64,000 nt of DNA from Paralimibaculum aggregatum (GTDB lineage Bacteria > Pseudomonadota > Alphaproteobacteria > Rhodobacterales > Rhodobacteraceae), in contig NZ_BSYI01000005.1 of NCBI RefSeq assembly GCF_030270585.1, forward strand, positions 124,001 through 188,000. Direction: 5' to 3'. The position numbers and the translations under genes were made by a program. This document shows positions 33,901-42,063 of this stretch, in pieces (position 1 is the first letter of the stretch; each line of letters begins with the position of its first letter). A model generated the notes under the pieces. That model had not been told where the DNA came from and did no database searches. It saw only the letters and a list, made by a program, of their open reading frames with translations.

Positions 33901-35860
33901 CAAGGTCGCGGATGCCTATGACCGCTACGAGACCGCGCGCGCCGCGGCGGAGACCGCGATCGGCGAGGTGAAGGGCCATGCCCATGCCGAGACCGTGGCC
34001 GGCCGGATCGCCGCGGCGGAGACGGAATACCGCACCGCGACCGGGCTCGCCGGCGGCAAGGACTATCTCGCCGCGCTGCGCATCCTCGAACCGCTGCCGG
34101 ACGCCTGCAAGGCGGCGAAGGACCATGCCGAGGCGCATGGCGAGTTTGCCACCGCGATGGGCGGCGAACATGCCAAGGCGCTCGACACCGCCGACAAGAC
34201 CGGGCTCGGCGAGGAGGTGCAGGCGGCGAGGACGCTGCTCGGCAAGCTGCGCTCGCATGCCTCCGCGGCGCTGCTGAAGGACCGGCTCGACGCCATCGAG
34301 ACCGCGATCGGCACGGCCGAGACCGCGGTGGGCGAGGAGAAGCTGGGCGAGGCGCGGGAGGGGCTGAAGGACGTCTTCTTCCGCCTCGGCTATGCCCATA
34401 CCGTCGCCGACCAGCACCTGCACTTCAAGGGCCTGCTGGAGGAGGCGCGGACGGCGCTCGCCGAGGTGCGCAAGCACCCGCAGGCGGCGGTGGTCGAGGC
34501 CGGGCTCAAGACGCTGGATTTCGAGCTCGGCCTCGCCGAGGAGAACGGCAAGCAGGAGCTCTTCCAGTCCGCCATCCCGGCGGCGCAGGCGGCCAGCGAG
34601 ACCTGCGTGACGGCGCTGGCGAGCTGCTATGCCCATGTCGATTTCCTCGCCGCGCGCAAGCCGCTCTCCGACCGGATCGACACCCTCGCCGGCCATGCCC
34701 ACAAATACGCCGTGGATGCGCAGCTCAAGGAGGCCCGCGGGCTGCTCGGCGAGGCCAATGCCAAGGCCACCGCGCTGGATCATGCCGCGGCGGGCAAGCT
34801 GCTGAAGACGCTGGCAGATCTCCTCCAGGTGGCGGAGCTCAAGGCGGCGATGGCGACCAATGCCGAGCCGGACGAGGCCGCGCTCAAGAAGCTGCTCGAG
34901 CGCCCCGACGGGCCGCAGGCGCTCGACGCCATCGTGCAGGGCCTCGACCCGGTGACCACCCGCAAGGTGGTGCACAAGGCGTTCAAGCTGCGCTTCGATG
35001 TCGATCTGCAGATGCTCACCACGGCGGGCGCGGCGGAGAATCTGCCGAACGAGAAGGCGCCCAACATCCGCAAGCTGTTCGAGATCTTCGCCGCGGTGCC
35101 GGACAAGTACACCCGCGACAACCCGAGCATGAAGATCGTGAAACGCCAGGGGGATACGGTCGATACCTCGAGCTACAACCCGAGCGACAAGGCGCTCAAG
35201 CTGATGATCGGCCGCGCCGAGGACAAGAACGAGAAGGCGCTGGCCGATCCGATCGAGCTGCCGAACATCGAGCCGGCGCTGCGCCCGGTGGGCGAGGCGG
35301 CGCCGAAGTTCAACTGGACGACGCTGCACGAGATCGCCCATTCGATCGACGACCGGACCAGCTACATGTCCGGCAACGGCGCCGCGGTCGATCATGGCGG
35401 CTGGAAGGAGCACGGCTCCAACCTGTCCGATATCGCGCAGGCGGCGGCGACGGAATTCGACTATGATGCCAACTACATAGAAGCCTATCTTCGTGCGGGC
35501 GCCGGGTCCGACAGCTACCCCGTCCCGAAGCCGCAGCGCGGGATCGACGCGGACCAGTGGGAGCGCAACCGCGTCGAGGCGGTGGTGTGGTGCGACGCGA
35601 TCCGCAAGTCGAACAACATCTGGTACAACGATGCCGAATGCGCGAAGCGCCAGATCGGCGGGCGGGTCTATCAGGAATCCTATCCAAACGACTGGACGAG
35701 CTATCTCTATTCCGCCCGCTCGAAGGGTGTGACAGGCTATCAGTTCCGGGCGCCGGGAGAGTGGTTCTCGGAGGTCTACGCCGCCTATCACACCGGCCGG
35801 CTGCCGAACTCGCACCCGGCCATCGACATCCTGAAGAAGTTCGGCGAGCCGAAGAAGTGA
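30935..35860 (+). CDS. Giant helical-repeat protein with C-terminal HExxH metallopeptidase-like domain
   Basis: A 1641-residue protein I do not recognise as a named family. I start at ATG 30935 (GGGAG 8 nt upstream) and ignore the long open frame before it, antisense to the reductase gene. No signal peptide or membrane helix is visible. Residues 1-135 begin with LTPEQIKWAQLVLVVLGG and then an Ala/Lys/Glu coiled coil. About 135-1340 consist of recurring all-helical units of roughly 85-100 residues with motifs like YxxAxxxLxxLPxxCxxA and HAxAxxVxxRLxAxExxxxxA. The C-terminal domain (about 1360-1641) has H1465-E-I-A-H1469 followed by SIDD, with E1609 in PGEWFSEVYAAYHTGRLP as the likely third zinc ligand, a gluzincin layout like lethal-factor-type toxin proteases. 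A CpXC gene follows 38 nt later. A secreted or contact-delivered effector or a cytoskeletal/scaffold protease are possible roles; neither is proved. Confidence 0.8.
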   Translation: MTDTPDTPQSGSQVELTPEQIKWAQLVLVVLGGTPESATAEPVSAKALEAARQAAAKAKARAEQAAVAAAKLLGANGDAETAELRTIAGSLAEVAKSDNAEGILNLARKAEARVMEILTAAQEKAKRLAEEARLREEEEKRRQEKETALKASKTWLATRRGSVERMKNEATQALGTLPADVARLFESVAQTLATADSSTEPEEIDKAIEDTDDPLGEIETRVEKLTQERAAYKPRLDLAEQLLAGLAVHACKDAFATEIDVQKEAVRKARDETAGAHRYADAVTALNTAIRALEQIEKDADAKAKYDIVLADRQGRVNALPANSTEVPVDTELTKIRQDLQKAETHGTGKEYAKATAILDTLPKRCIDLNWTAEKAKDYGWKYAARGNHLTELTTLVEPDYPEVRPMLTRFREIYNQASYATTGDYVDSLRRLDTTYYLKGEIEKAVEAVKNVRAKLKELADEIPLLKALDGADGIVEDIAKQQAEHDYAKDKIPKGEFVGATKLIDAAKALWPAIREKAAAYKKFQDLHDKIDGEYQIIAALPGAPGAGAELDPIRDGLASAKTTAKGGKAAEASEALLALRPLLPEARYAALRAHAVDGVGRPPEDPTATDQSKVGPRLGIFDGIYNPVNGHGKKTYAGPVLGEAGTLRGEAVTARDLNTNEGFATAVTKLNAGIDKALEAQRNLDRALKFLETRTELLAELGAIADPDNAVKVERQEAQTAIQAGNSAIGSQDWGTAGPQFSTALAALKKAKRLLEIYNKYKALLPTVNTLVTEVDTTDGRAALPTLVPALKTDFTTAKEHAKIPDNRRYQEALDGLKDVQKRVPPLKAIMGDYGDAKNYRSWWARPSNLDEFRGKPIVATELAEMEALVTAVDEKFTARLYASVKELAVKVMLMKDPTKAVLDAHKAYTDALGKAEPEVLKLDTAKNAAVTEELAACVEAVRRAKEIVATCAGPDAKKLLMSKMMALDEAKKLVEPLPGRIAEALKVADAYDRYETARAAAETAIGEVKGHAHAETVAGRIAAAETEYRTATGLAGGKDYLAALRILEPLPDACKAAKDHAEAHGEFATAMGGEHAKALDTADKTGLGEEVQAARTLLGKLRSHASAALLKDRLDAIETAIGTAETAVGEEKLGEAREGLKDVFFRLGYAHTVADQHLHFKGLLEEARTALAEVRKHPQAAVVEAGLKTLDFELGLAEENGKQELFQSAIPAAQAASETCVTALASCYAHVDFLAARKPLSDRIDTLAGHAHKYAVDAQLKEARGLLGEANAKATALDHAAAGKLLKTLADLLQVAELKAAMATNAEPDEAALKKLLERPDGPQALDAIVQGLDPVTTRKVVHKAFKLRFDVDLQMLTTAGAAENLPNEKAPNIRKLFEIFAAVPDKYTRDNPSMKIVKRQGDTVDTSSYNPSDKALKLMIGRAEDKNEKALADPIELPNIEPALRPVGEAAPKFNWTTLHEIAHSIDDRTSYMSGNGAAVDHGGWKEHGSNLSDIAQAAATEFDYDANYIEAYLRAGAGSDSYPVPKPQRGIDADQWERNRVEAVVWCDAIRKSNNIWYNDAECAKRQIGGRVYQESYPNDWTSYLYSARSKGVTGYQFRAPGEWFSEVYAAYHTGRLPNSHPAIDILKKFGEPKK

Positions 35861-35898
35861 CGAAACCCCGACCAAGCATTGATGCCGGAGCATGATCC

Positions 35899-36612
35899 AT
35901 GTCGCTGTTCTCGACGATTTCCGTGACCTGCCCCGCCTGCGGCGCCCAGTCCGAGATGGAGGCGGCCGAGAGCGTCAACGCCGACCGGCGCCCGGATCTG
36001 CGCGAGGCGATCCTCGATGCGAGCTTCCAGCGGGTGACCTGCCCCGACTGCGGCGAGCCGTTCCGGCTCGAGCCCGATCTCAACTATCTCGATGTCGGCC
36101 GCGGGCAGTGGATCTCGGCCTTCGCCTCCGCGCGGCTGCCCGACTGGGTGGAGGGCGAGGACGACGCGATGAATGCCTTCGCGATCTCCTATGGCGTGCG
36201 GGCCGGCACGGCGGCGCAGGAGGTCGGCGACACGCTGCAGACCCGGGTGGTGTTCGGCTGGCCGGCGATGCGGGAGAAGATCCTGCTCGCCGATCTCGGC
36301 CTCGACGACGTGACGGCGGAGCTGATGAAGCTGGCGCTGATGCGCGGGCTCGAAGGGCTGCAGCTCGAATACGGCGTCGATCTGCGGGTGCTCGGGGCGG
36401 ATGCGGGCGAGATCGAGGTGGGCCGCCAGCGCGCCGGCTCCGGCGAGGTGCTCGAGGTGTTCGGCGTGCCGCGGGAGATCTTTGACGACATCGCCGGCGA
36501 TGCCGAGAGCTGGGGCGAGATGCGGCGCGACCTCACCGCCGGGCCCTTCGTCGACCTGCAGCGGCTCTACATGGGCGAGGGCCGCAGCGCGCCGACCGGC
36601 GTGGCGGGCTGA
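35899..36612 (+). CDS. CpXC-domain protein
   Basis: Protein of 237 residues with an N-terminal CpXC domain (about 8-130): two Cys pairs, TCPACG (11-16) and TCPDCGEPF, arranged to bind one zinc, separated by a helix. The C-terminal half is mixed alpha/beta without known motifs (VLEVFGVPREIFDDIAGD). CpXC is a family of unknown function. The 38-nt spacing after the helical-repeat metallopeptidase gene and shared strand argue for co-expression, possibly as chaperone, adaptor or immunity-like partner (inference). Confidence 0.8.
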   Translation: MSLFSTISVTCPACGAQSEMEAAESVNADRRPDLREAILDASFQRVTCPDCGEPFRLEPDLNYLDVGRGQWISAFASARLPDWVEGEDDAMNAFAISYGVRAGTAAQEVGDTLQTRVVFGWPAMREKILLADLGLDDVTAELMKLALMRGLEGLQLEYGVDLRVLGADAGEIEVGRQRAGSGEVLEVFGVPREIFDDIAGDAESWGEMRRDLTAGPFVDLQRLYMGEGRSAPTGVAG

Positions 36613-36615
36613 ACG

Positions 36616-37290
36616 ATGGCCGGAGGGCCGGCCGCGGCGGAGGTCGAGGCCGGACAGGCGGTCTACACGCCGCTGACGCTGGCGCTCTACGACCGGCTGG
36701 TGCTCGGGCTCTCGAACCGGCTGCTCTGGCGCTGCCCGACCCGGCATCTGCGCGCACTCTATGCCGGCAATCTCGGCGCGCGGCATCTCGATATCGGCGT
36801 CGGCACGGGGTATTTCCTCGACACCGCGGACTGGCCGGTGCCGGCGCCGCGGATCACGCTGCTCGATCTCAATCCGCACAGCCTCGCGGCGGCGGGGCGG
36901 CGGATCGCGCGGCATCGCCCGGAGGCGGTGCGGGCCGACTGCCTGGAGCCGCTGCCGGTGCCGGTGCCGCCGGGGTTCGACAGCGTCGGCCTCTGCTACC
37001 TGCTGCACTGCCTGCCGGGGGCGATCCCGGAGAAGGCGCGGGTGCTCGACCATGCCGCGGCGGTGCTGGCGCCGGGGGGCTGCGTCTTCGGCGCGACGAT
37101 CCTGCAGGGCGATGCCCCGCGCTCGCGCGCCGCGCAGGCGCTGATGGATCTCTACAACGCCAGGGGCATCTTCTCGAATGCGCGGGACCGGCACGAGGAT
37201 CTCGAGGCGGCGCTGGACGCCCGCTTCGCCGAGCTGCGGCTCTGGCGCCAGGGGGCGGTGGCGCTGTTCGCCGCGCGCCGCCCCCGATAG
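36616..37290 (+). CDS. Class I SAM-dependent methyltransferase
   Basis: Methyltransferase of 224 residues with the SAM-binding motif I HLDIGVGTGYFLD (about 55-67), acidic motif II ITLLDLNPHSL and post-I region VRADCLEPLP; motif IV is FDSVGLCYLLHCLPG. It begins only 3 nt after the CpXC gene, so it may belong to that operon rather than to the glycan cluster that starts at 37367. The acceptor cannot be predicted; the N-terminus (YTPLTLALYDRLVLG) resembles small-molecule methyltransferases. Confidence 0.88.
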   Translation: MAGGPAAAEVEAGQAVYTPLTLALYDRLVLGLSNRLLWRCPTRHLRALYAGNLGARHLDIGVGTGYFLDTADWPVPAPRITLLDLNPHSLAAAGRRIARHRPEAVRADCLEPLPVPVPPGFDSVGLCYLLHCLPGAIPEKARVLDHAAAVLAPGGCVFGATILQGDAPRSRAAQALMDLYNARGIFSNARDRHEDLEAALDARFAELRLWRQGAVALFAARRPR

Positions 37291-37366
37291 CGCTGGACGC
37301 GCCGCCGGCCGCCTGCAATAGCCGGAACCCGGCGGGCGCCGGGGGCTCGCCGGCACGGGAGGACGG

Positions 37367-38833
37367 ATGAGCTTCCATCGCTCGCTGGTCTGGACGGTGG
37401 CGCAGTTCGCGCTGGTGCTCGCGATCGAGCTTGCCGGGCTTGCGGTGCTGGCGCGGCTGCTGACGCCGCAGGAGACCGGCTGGTTCGCCGCGGCGCTGGC
37501 GGTGCTGCTGCTGGCGCAGTTCGTCGGCGGCTTCGGCCTCTTCGTCGCGGTGCAGCGGGCGGAGGCGCTGGATGCCGGTTTCCGGGCCAATGCGCTGGCG
37601 ATCGCGCTCACCGCCTCCGGCGCCGTGACGGCGGTTCTGGCGCTGCTGCTGGCGCTGCCGTCCGGCGCGCTGATCGGCCGGGTGCCGGATGCGCTGCTGG
37701 CGGCGATGCTGCCGCTGGTGCTGGTCAACGCGGTGGCGATCCTGGCCCATGCCGAGCTGCTGCGGGCGCGGCGGTTCCGGTGCATCTTCTTCGTGCGGCT
37801 GGCCGGCTCGGCGGCCTATCCGGCCTGCGCGGTGCCGCTGGCGGCGGCGGGACAGGGGCCGGCGGCGCTGCTTGCCGGGCTGGCGGCGGCGAGCCTCGTG
37901 CACTGCGCGCTCTGCCTGCTCGCCACCGGCGGCGGTTTCCTGGTGCGGCCGGGGTTCCGCGGCATGGGGCGGACGGCGCGGCTCGCCGGCACGGTGTTTG
38001 CCGCCAATGCCGCGCAGCAGGCCAGCGAGTCGCTGACGCCGCTGCTGATCGGGCGGATCGCCGGCTTCGCGGCGCTCGGCCAGTTCGCCCGCGCCGACGA
38101 CCTGGTGCGCCAGTCGCGCCGGGTGGTGCAGGAGACGGTGATGCCGGTGCTGGTGCCCTATGTCTTTGCCGCGGCGCGGGAACGGGCGGCGCTGCGGCCG
38201 CGCTACCTGGCGGCGCTGGGCAACCTCACCGCGGTGAGCTGGCCGGCGGCAGGGCTGCTGGCGGTGCTGGCGCAGCGCCTGGTTGCGGTGCTGCTCGGCC
38301 CGCAATGGGCGGCGGTGCCGGAGGTGCTGGCGATCCTGTCGGCGCTGCTGGCGCTGTTTCCGGTGCTGGCGGTATCGCAGATCTACCTGATCGCGCTCGG
38401 GCGGGAGCGGCAGATGCTGGCGGTGCAGCTGGGCGCGACGCTGCTGACGCTGGCGCTGGTCGCGGCCCTCGCCGGGAGCGGGCTGGCCGCCGCCTGCTGG
38501 GCGCTGGTCGGTGCGGCGGCGCTGCACGCGCTCTGGCGGGTGCGGATGGTCGCCCGGCGGCTCGGGCTCGGCGCGGGCGAGATCGCGGCGGCGCTGGCGC
38601 GCAACCTGCCGCTGGCGCTGGCCACCGTGCTGCCGGTGGCGGCGCTCTCTGCGGCACTCTCGGCGGCGCTGGAGGGCGGGCTCTGGCGCGATCTCGCGGT
38701 GATCGGGCTTTCCGCGCCGCTGGCGGCGGGTGCCTGGGCGGCGGCGATCTTCGGCCTCGGCCATCCGCTGGCGGCGGAGTTCCGCCGGCTCTGGCCGGGC
38801 GCGGCAGGGGGCGATCAGCCGTCGGCGCAATAG
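37367..38833 (+). CDS. Polysaccharide flippase of the Wzx/MATE-like superfamily
   Basis: Integral membrane protein, 488 residues with about 14 hydrophobic segments, of the oligosaccharide flippase superfamily that moves lipid-linked glycans across the inner membrane. N-terminal LVWTVAQFALVLAIELAGL then LLTPQETGWFAAALAVLLLAQ is typical (GxxxxAxxLxPxExG). Ribosome site GGGAGGA. It ends convergently with the sulfotransferase gene, overlapping it tail to tail by 19 bp. First recognisable gene of the glycan cluster. Confidence 0.87.
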   Translation: MSFHRSLVWTVAQFALVLAIELAGLAVLARLLTPQETGWFAAALAVLLLAQFVGGFGLFVAVQRAEALDAGFRANALAIALTASGAVTAVLALLLALPSGALIGRVPDALLAAMLPLVLVNAVAILAHAELLRARRFRCIFFVRLAGSAAYPACAVPLAAAGQGPAALLAGLAAASLVHCALCLLATGGGFLVRPGFRGMGRTARLAGTVFAANAAQQASESLTPLLIGRIAGFAALGQFARADDLVRQSRRVVQETVMPVLVPYVFAAARERAALRPRYLAALGNLTAVSWPAAGLLAVLAQRLVAVLLGPQWAAVPEVLAILSALLALFPVLAVSQIYLIALGRERQMLAVQLGATLLTLALVAALAGSGLAAACWALVGAAALHALWRVRMVARRLGLGAGEIAAALARNLPLALATVLPVAALSAALSAALEGGLWRDLAVIGLSAPLAAGAWAAAIFGLGHPLAAEFRRLWPGAAGGDQPSAQ

Positions 38834-39699
38834 CGCTCGAGCCGGTCGAGCCCTCCCGGCAGGCGCGCCAGATCGGCCTCGAACCGGGCCCAGTTGCTCA
38901 CCTTCTCGGCGCATGAGGCGGCGGTGTCCTGCCGGTCGATGCCGAGCGCCGGCGGCCAGGGGCTCTCGCGGCCCACAAGCCCGGCCCCGGCGGCGATCAG
39001 CCGCTTGGCGCCGTGCTCGGCGATGAGCCTGGCGGGCAGGTGCCCGGGCAGGCCGAGCTGGCCGAGACGGTTCGCCAGCCCGCGCAGGGTGGTGAGGTCG
39101 GAGGGGTGGATGTCGCGCTCGTAGATCACCGTGGAGGCCGGCCGGCCGGCCGCGGCGGCGAGTGCCTCCATCCGGGCGAACCAGCGCGAGGCGCTGTCGT
39201 GCCAGCGGCAGAACGCATCCGCCTCGATCGGCAGGCGCAGATCGGTGGTGGGCACGCCGAGCCAGCGCCCGACATGGCGCGCCTTGACGAGGGAGATGTA
39301 GCTGTCGATCGGCCGGCGGCGCACGAAGAGGAACCGCGTCTCGGCCCGGCGCAGGAAGGTCTCGGCGACCCGCTCGGGCGCGAGATGGTCGTGGAACAGC
39401 TTGACGAGGCAGGCGCGCTGGCCCGGCGCGGCGGCGTGCTCGAGCGCCGCGAGGGTTTCGGCCGGGCGGGCATGGACCCAGGCGCCGAGGCGCGGGTCCT
39501 TGGCGCGGGCGAGGTCGAGCCCGGTGGCGCGGGCCAGCGCCGCGAGCGCCTCGGCGTCGAGCCAGGACGGGCCGCCGGGATCGAAGATCTCGAGATAGAC
39601 GCGCAGCCAGCCGAGCCGCTCCAGCAGCCGGCAGATGTGATTGGTGCCGGAGCGCGGCACCGAGACGAGGCAGATCCAGGGCATCTGCGGGCCGGTCAT
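38815..39699 (-). CDS. Stf0-type sulfotransferase
   Basis: Probable PAPS-dependent carbohydrate sulfotransferase, 294 residues from ATG 39699 (MTGPQMPW), which overlaps the upstream stop by ATGA. The PAPS 5'-phosphosulfate loop is SVPRSGTNHICRLLERLG near the N-terminus, with the 3'-phosphate region RFLFVRRRPIDSYISLVKAR (about 120-140) and the conserved YERDI / W stretch further on. Stf0 is the trehalose sulfotransferase fold; in this glycan cluster the acceptor is more likely a sugar of the polymer. Inference on substrate only. Confidence 0.83.
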   Translation of the reverse strand: MTGPQMPWICLVSVPRSGTNHICRLLERLGWLRVYLEIFDPGGPSWLDAEALAALARATGLDLARAKDPRLGAWVHARPAETLAALEHAAAPGQRACLVKLFHDHLAPERVAETFLRRAETRFLFVRRRPIDSYISLVKARHVGRWLGVPTTDLRLPIEADAFCRWHDSASRWFARMEALAAAAGRPASTVIYERDIHPSDLTTLRGLANRLGQLGLPGHLPARLIAEHGAKRLIAAGAGLVGRESPWPPALGIDRQDTAASCAEKVSNWARFEADLARLPGGLDRLERYCADG

Positions 39700-42056
39700 C
39701 GCGCGCCCTCCCCGGCGGCCAGCCGGCGCAGCCCGGCGGCGAGGCGCAGCATCGCCCGGCCGTTGTGATAGGGGCCCTGGTCGGCGGCGGCGCGGCGCGC
39801 GTCGCGGAGCCGGCCGCGGCTGTCGACGGCGCGCCACCAGCCGCCGCCGGGCGCCAGCATGTGCGCCTCGACGAAGCCGAGGGTCCGGCGCAGCGCCTCG
39901 AACCAGCGGGTCTCGCCAGTCAGCGCGTGCATCTCCAGCATGGCGACCATGGCCTCGGCCTGCACCCACCAGAGCTTGGCGCGCTCCGGCACCAGGAACT
40001 GCGGCCCGCGCTGGCCGGCGCGGTTGTAGAACCCGCCGCGGGCGGCGTCGAAGCCGTGGGTAAGCGCCGCGTCGCAGACCTGCCGCGCCCAGGGCAGGAG
40101 CGTCTCCGGCGGCTGGCCGAGCACGCGCAGCGCCTCGAAGGCGAACCAGACGAGCTCGAGATCGTGGCCCGGTGCGAGCTGGGCGTTGAGCCGGCCCGGC
40201 AGCGGGCGGTCGGAGGCATTGTCCCAGCCGGTCAGCGATGCCGGCCGGCCCGGCAGCCGGAAGCCGGTGAGGCAGCGCAGCAGCGCCGCCTCGAGCTGCC
40301 GGCGGTGCGCCGGGTCGGGGTCGAGGCGGCAGAGCTCGATCAGCGCCTCGAGCAGGTGGATCTCGCTGTCGAAGGAGCGGGCGCCGGGCTGGGTCAGGTG
40401 CCGCGCGCAGTCCTCGGCCCCGGCCGGCTCGCCCCCCGGCGCCGCGCAGTCGAGCCAGCGGCCGGCGGGATCGCGGGCCAGCGCGCCGAGGGCGCCCCGC
40501 GCGGCGCCGGCGGCGGTCTCCGAGCCGGTGAGCCGGGCATGCCGCGCCAGGGCGAAGATCGCGCAGCTCTGGTGGCGCAGCAGCCGCAGCGGGTCGAGCA
40601 CCCGGCCGTCCGCGGCGACCCGGTCATGGAAGCCGCCGGTGGCGGGGTCGTGAAAGCGCGCCATCAGGTGGCGCAAGCCCTGCGCCGCCGCGGCCTGCGC
40701 CTCCGCCGCCCGCAGCCCTGCCCCGGCGAGCTCGGAGAAGAACCAGAGGCAGCGCGCCTGCATCAGCAGCACCTTGTCGCCCCGGTCGAAGAAGCCTGCG
40801 GGGCCGGCATCCTCGAGATAGCCGCCATGCGCGGTGTCGGCGTTCTGCAGGAAGAAGCCGGCGATGCTGTCCTCGAGGATGCGCTCGCAGCGCGCCGCCA
40901 TCGCCTCCAGCTTCGCCGCGCCGGGCGCCGGGGGCAGGCTGCGAAACGGATGCGCGGGGTTCGGCCGGCGGGCGAGCGCGGTGCCTGCGCCGTGCAGGAG
41001 GTCGGCGAGCCGGCGGGCGGCACGCTCCGCCATCGGGGGGGGCTCGGCGCCGATCTGCCGCGCCTCGCGCCGCTGTGCCCAGCCGCGGAGGGCCCGATGC
41101 GCCCGGCTGAGCGCGCGTTGCACCGGCCGCGGCAGGTGCGAGGCCAGCGCCACCGCGGTCATCAGCAGGGGATATTTGCGGGTGGCGAGCCGCGGCCCGC
41201 CCTCGGCCCAGGCACGCCGGATCAGCCGCCGCATCGCCGCCATGTCGCCGGCGTTGTAGGCCATCGAGGCGCAGTATTCGAGCTGGTTGCCCCAGGCCAG
41301 CCGGCGCACCCGCGCCCAGGCCTCCGGATGCGTGCGGGCCTCGCGCGCCACCACCATGCGCCAGCCCTCGTGCATCCGCTCCCAGCTCCGCGTGGTCTGC
41401 GCGGGATGGCGGCGATAATCCACCAGCCGCTCGCGCACCGCCGCGATGTTGCCGGGGCGCAGCGCCGCGATGCGCAGCCAGAGGTCGAAATCCTCGTAGG
41501 TGCGGAGCCCGGTGTCGAAGCCGCCGAGCCGGCGTAGCACCTCCGTGCGGGCGACGATGGTGGAGGTGTGCATCACGTTGCCCTCGAGCAGCGCGCCATG
41601 CTCCAGGATCTCGCGCCGCGGCAGGTAGCCCTGCAGGAGGTCGCGGCCCGCCGCGTCGATATCGCGAAACCCGGAATAGGAGAGGTCGATCTCCGGCCGC
41701 GCGCGCATCAGCGCGATGTGCCGGGCCGCCTTGGCCGGATGCCAGCGGTCGTCGGCGTCGAGAAAACCGACGAGCGGCCCGCGCGCCTCGGCGATGCCCC
41801 GGTTGCGCGCGGCCGAGGGGCCGGCATTGGCCTGGCGCAGGAGCCGCAGCGCGAGCCCGGCCGCCGCCGCCCGCGGGATCTCTGCCGCGACGATCTCGGC
41901 GGTGGCGTCGGTGGAGCCGTCGTCGATCACCAGCGCCTCGAGATCCTGCCGGCCCTGCGCGATCAGGCTCTCCAGCGCCTCGCCGACATGGGCAGCGGCA
42001 TTCCAGGCCGGCATCACCACGCTGAGGGCCGGCGCGGGCACTGCCGTCCCGCTCAC
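39696..42056 (-). CDS. Fusion of GT2 glycosyltransferase and AGE-family sugar epimerase/isomerase
   Basis: A 786-residue two-domain protein. Residues about 8-330 are a family 2 glycosyltransferase (LSVVMPAWNAAAHVGEALESL; VIDDGSTDAT; acceptor-side FLDADDRWHPAKAARH). After a linker, about 390-780 form an (alpha/alpha)6 barrel of the N-acylglucosamine 2-epimerase/mannose-6-phosphate isomerase type: WFFSELAGA, FHDPATGGFHD, PGHDLELVWFAFEAL (catalytic His), KLWWVQAEAMVAMLEM (second His region would be altered) and GPYHNGRAMLRL. The frame is unbroken and both domains look intact, so this is a true fusion rather than a read-through of a damaged stop. It could make its own epimerised sugar and transfer it. 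Followed by the sulfotransferase gene. Confidence 0.85.
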   Translation of the reverse strand: MSGTAVPAPALSVVMPAWNAAAHVGEALESLIAQGRQDLEALVIDDGSTDATAEIVAAEIPRAAAAGLALRLLRQANAGPSAARNRGIAEARGPLVGFLDADDRWHPAKAARHIALMRARPEIDLSYSGFRDIDAAGRDLLQGYLPRREILEHGALLEGNVMHTSTIVARTEVLRRLGGFDTGLRTYEDFDLWLRIAALRPGNIAAVRERLVDYRRHPAQTTRSWERMHEGWRMVVAREARTHPEAWARVRRLAWGNQLEYCASMAYNAGDMAAMRRLIRRAWAEGGPRLATRKYPLLMTAVALASHLPRPVQRALSRAHRALRGWAQRREARQIGAEPPPMAERAARRLADLLHGAGTALARRPNPAHPFRSLPPAPGAAKLEAMAARCERILEDSIAGFFLQNADTAHGGYLEDAGPAGFFDRGDKVLLMQARCLWFFSELAGAGLRAAEAQAAAAQGLRHLMARFHDPATGGFHDRVAADGRVLDPLRLLRHQSCAIFALARHARLTGSETAAGAARGALGALARDPAGRWLDCAAPGGEPAGAEDCARHLTQPGARSFDSEIHLLEALIELCRLDPDPAHRRQLEAALLRCLTGFRLPGRPASLTGWDNASDRPLPGRLNAQLAPGHDLELVWFAFEALRVLGQPPETLLPWARQVCDAALTHGFDAARGGFYNRAGQRGPQFLVPERAKLWWVQAEAMVAMLEMHALTGETRWFEALRRTLGFVEAHMLAPGGGWWRAVDSRGRLRDARRAAADQGPYHNGRAMLRLAAGLRRLAAGEGAR

Positions 42057-42063
42057 GCGGGCC

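Noticed and set aside
28424-35893. A 2489-residue open frame on the minus strand and a 2449-residue frame on the plus strand over the same bases
   Set aside because: Each combines one real gene (the reductase at 28424-30757; the helical-repeat protein at 30935-35860) with antisense read-through of the other; only those parts show family motifs and ribosome sites.
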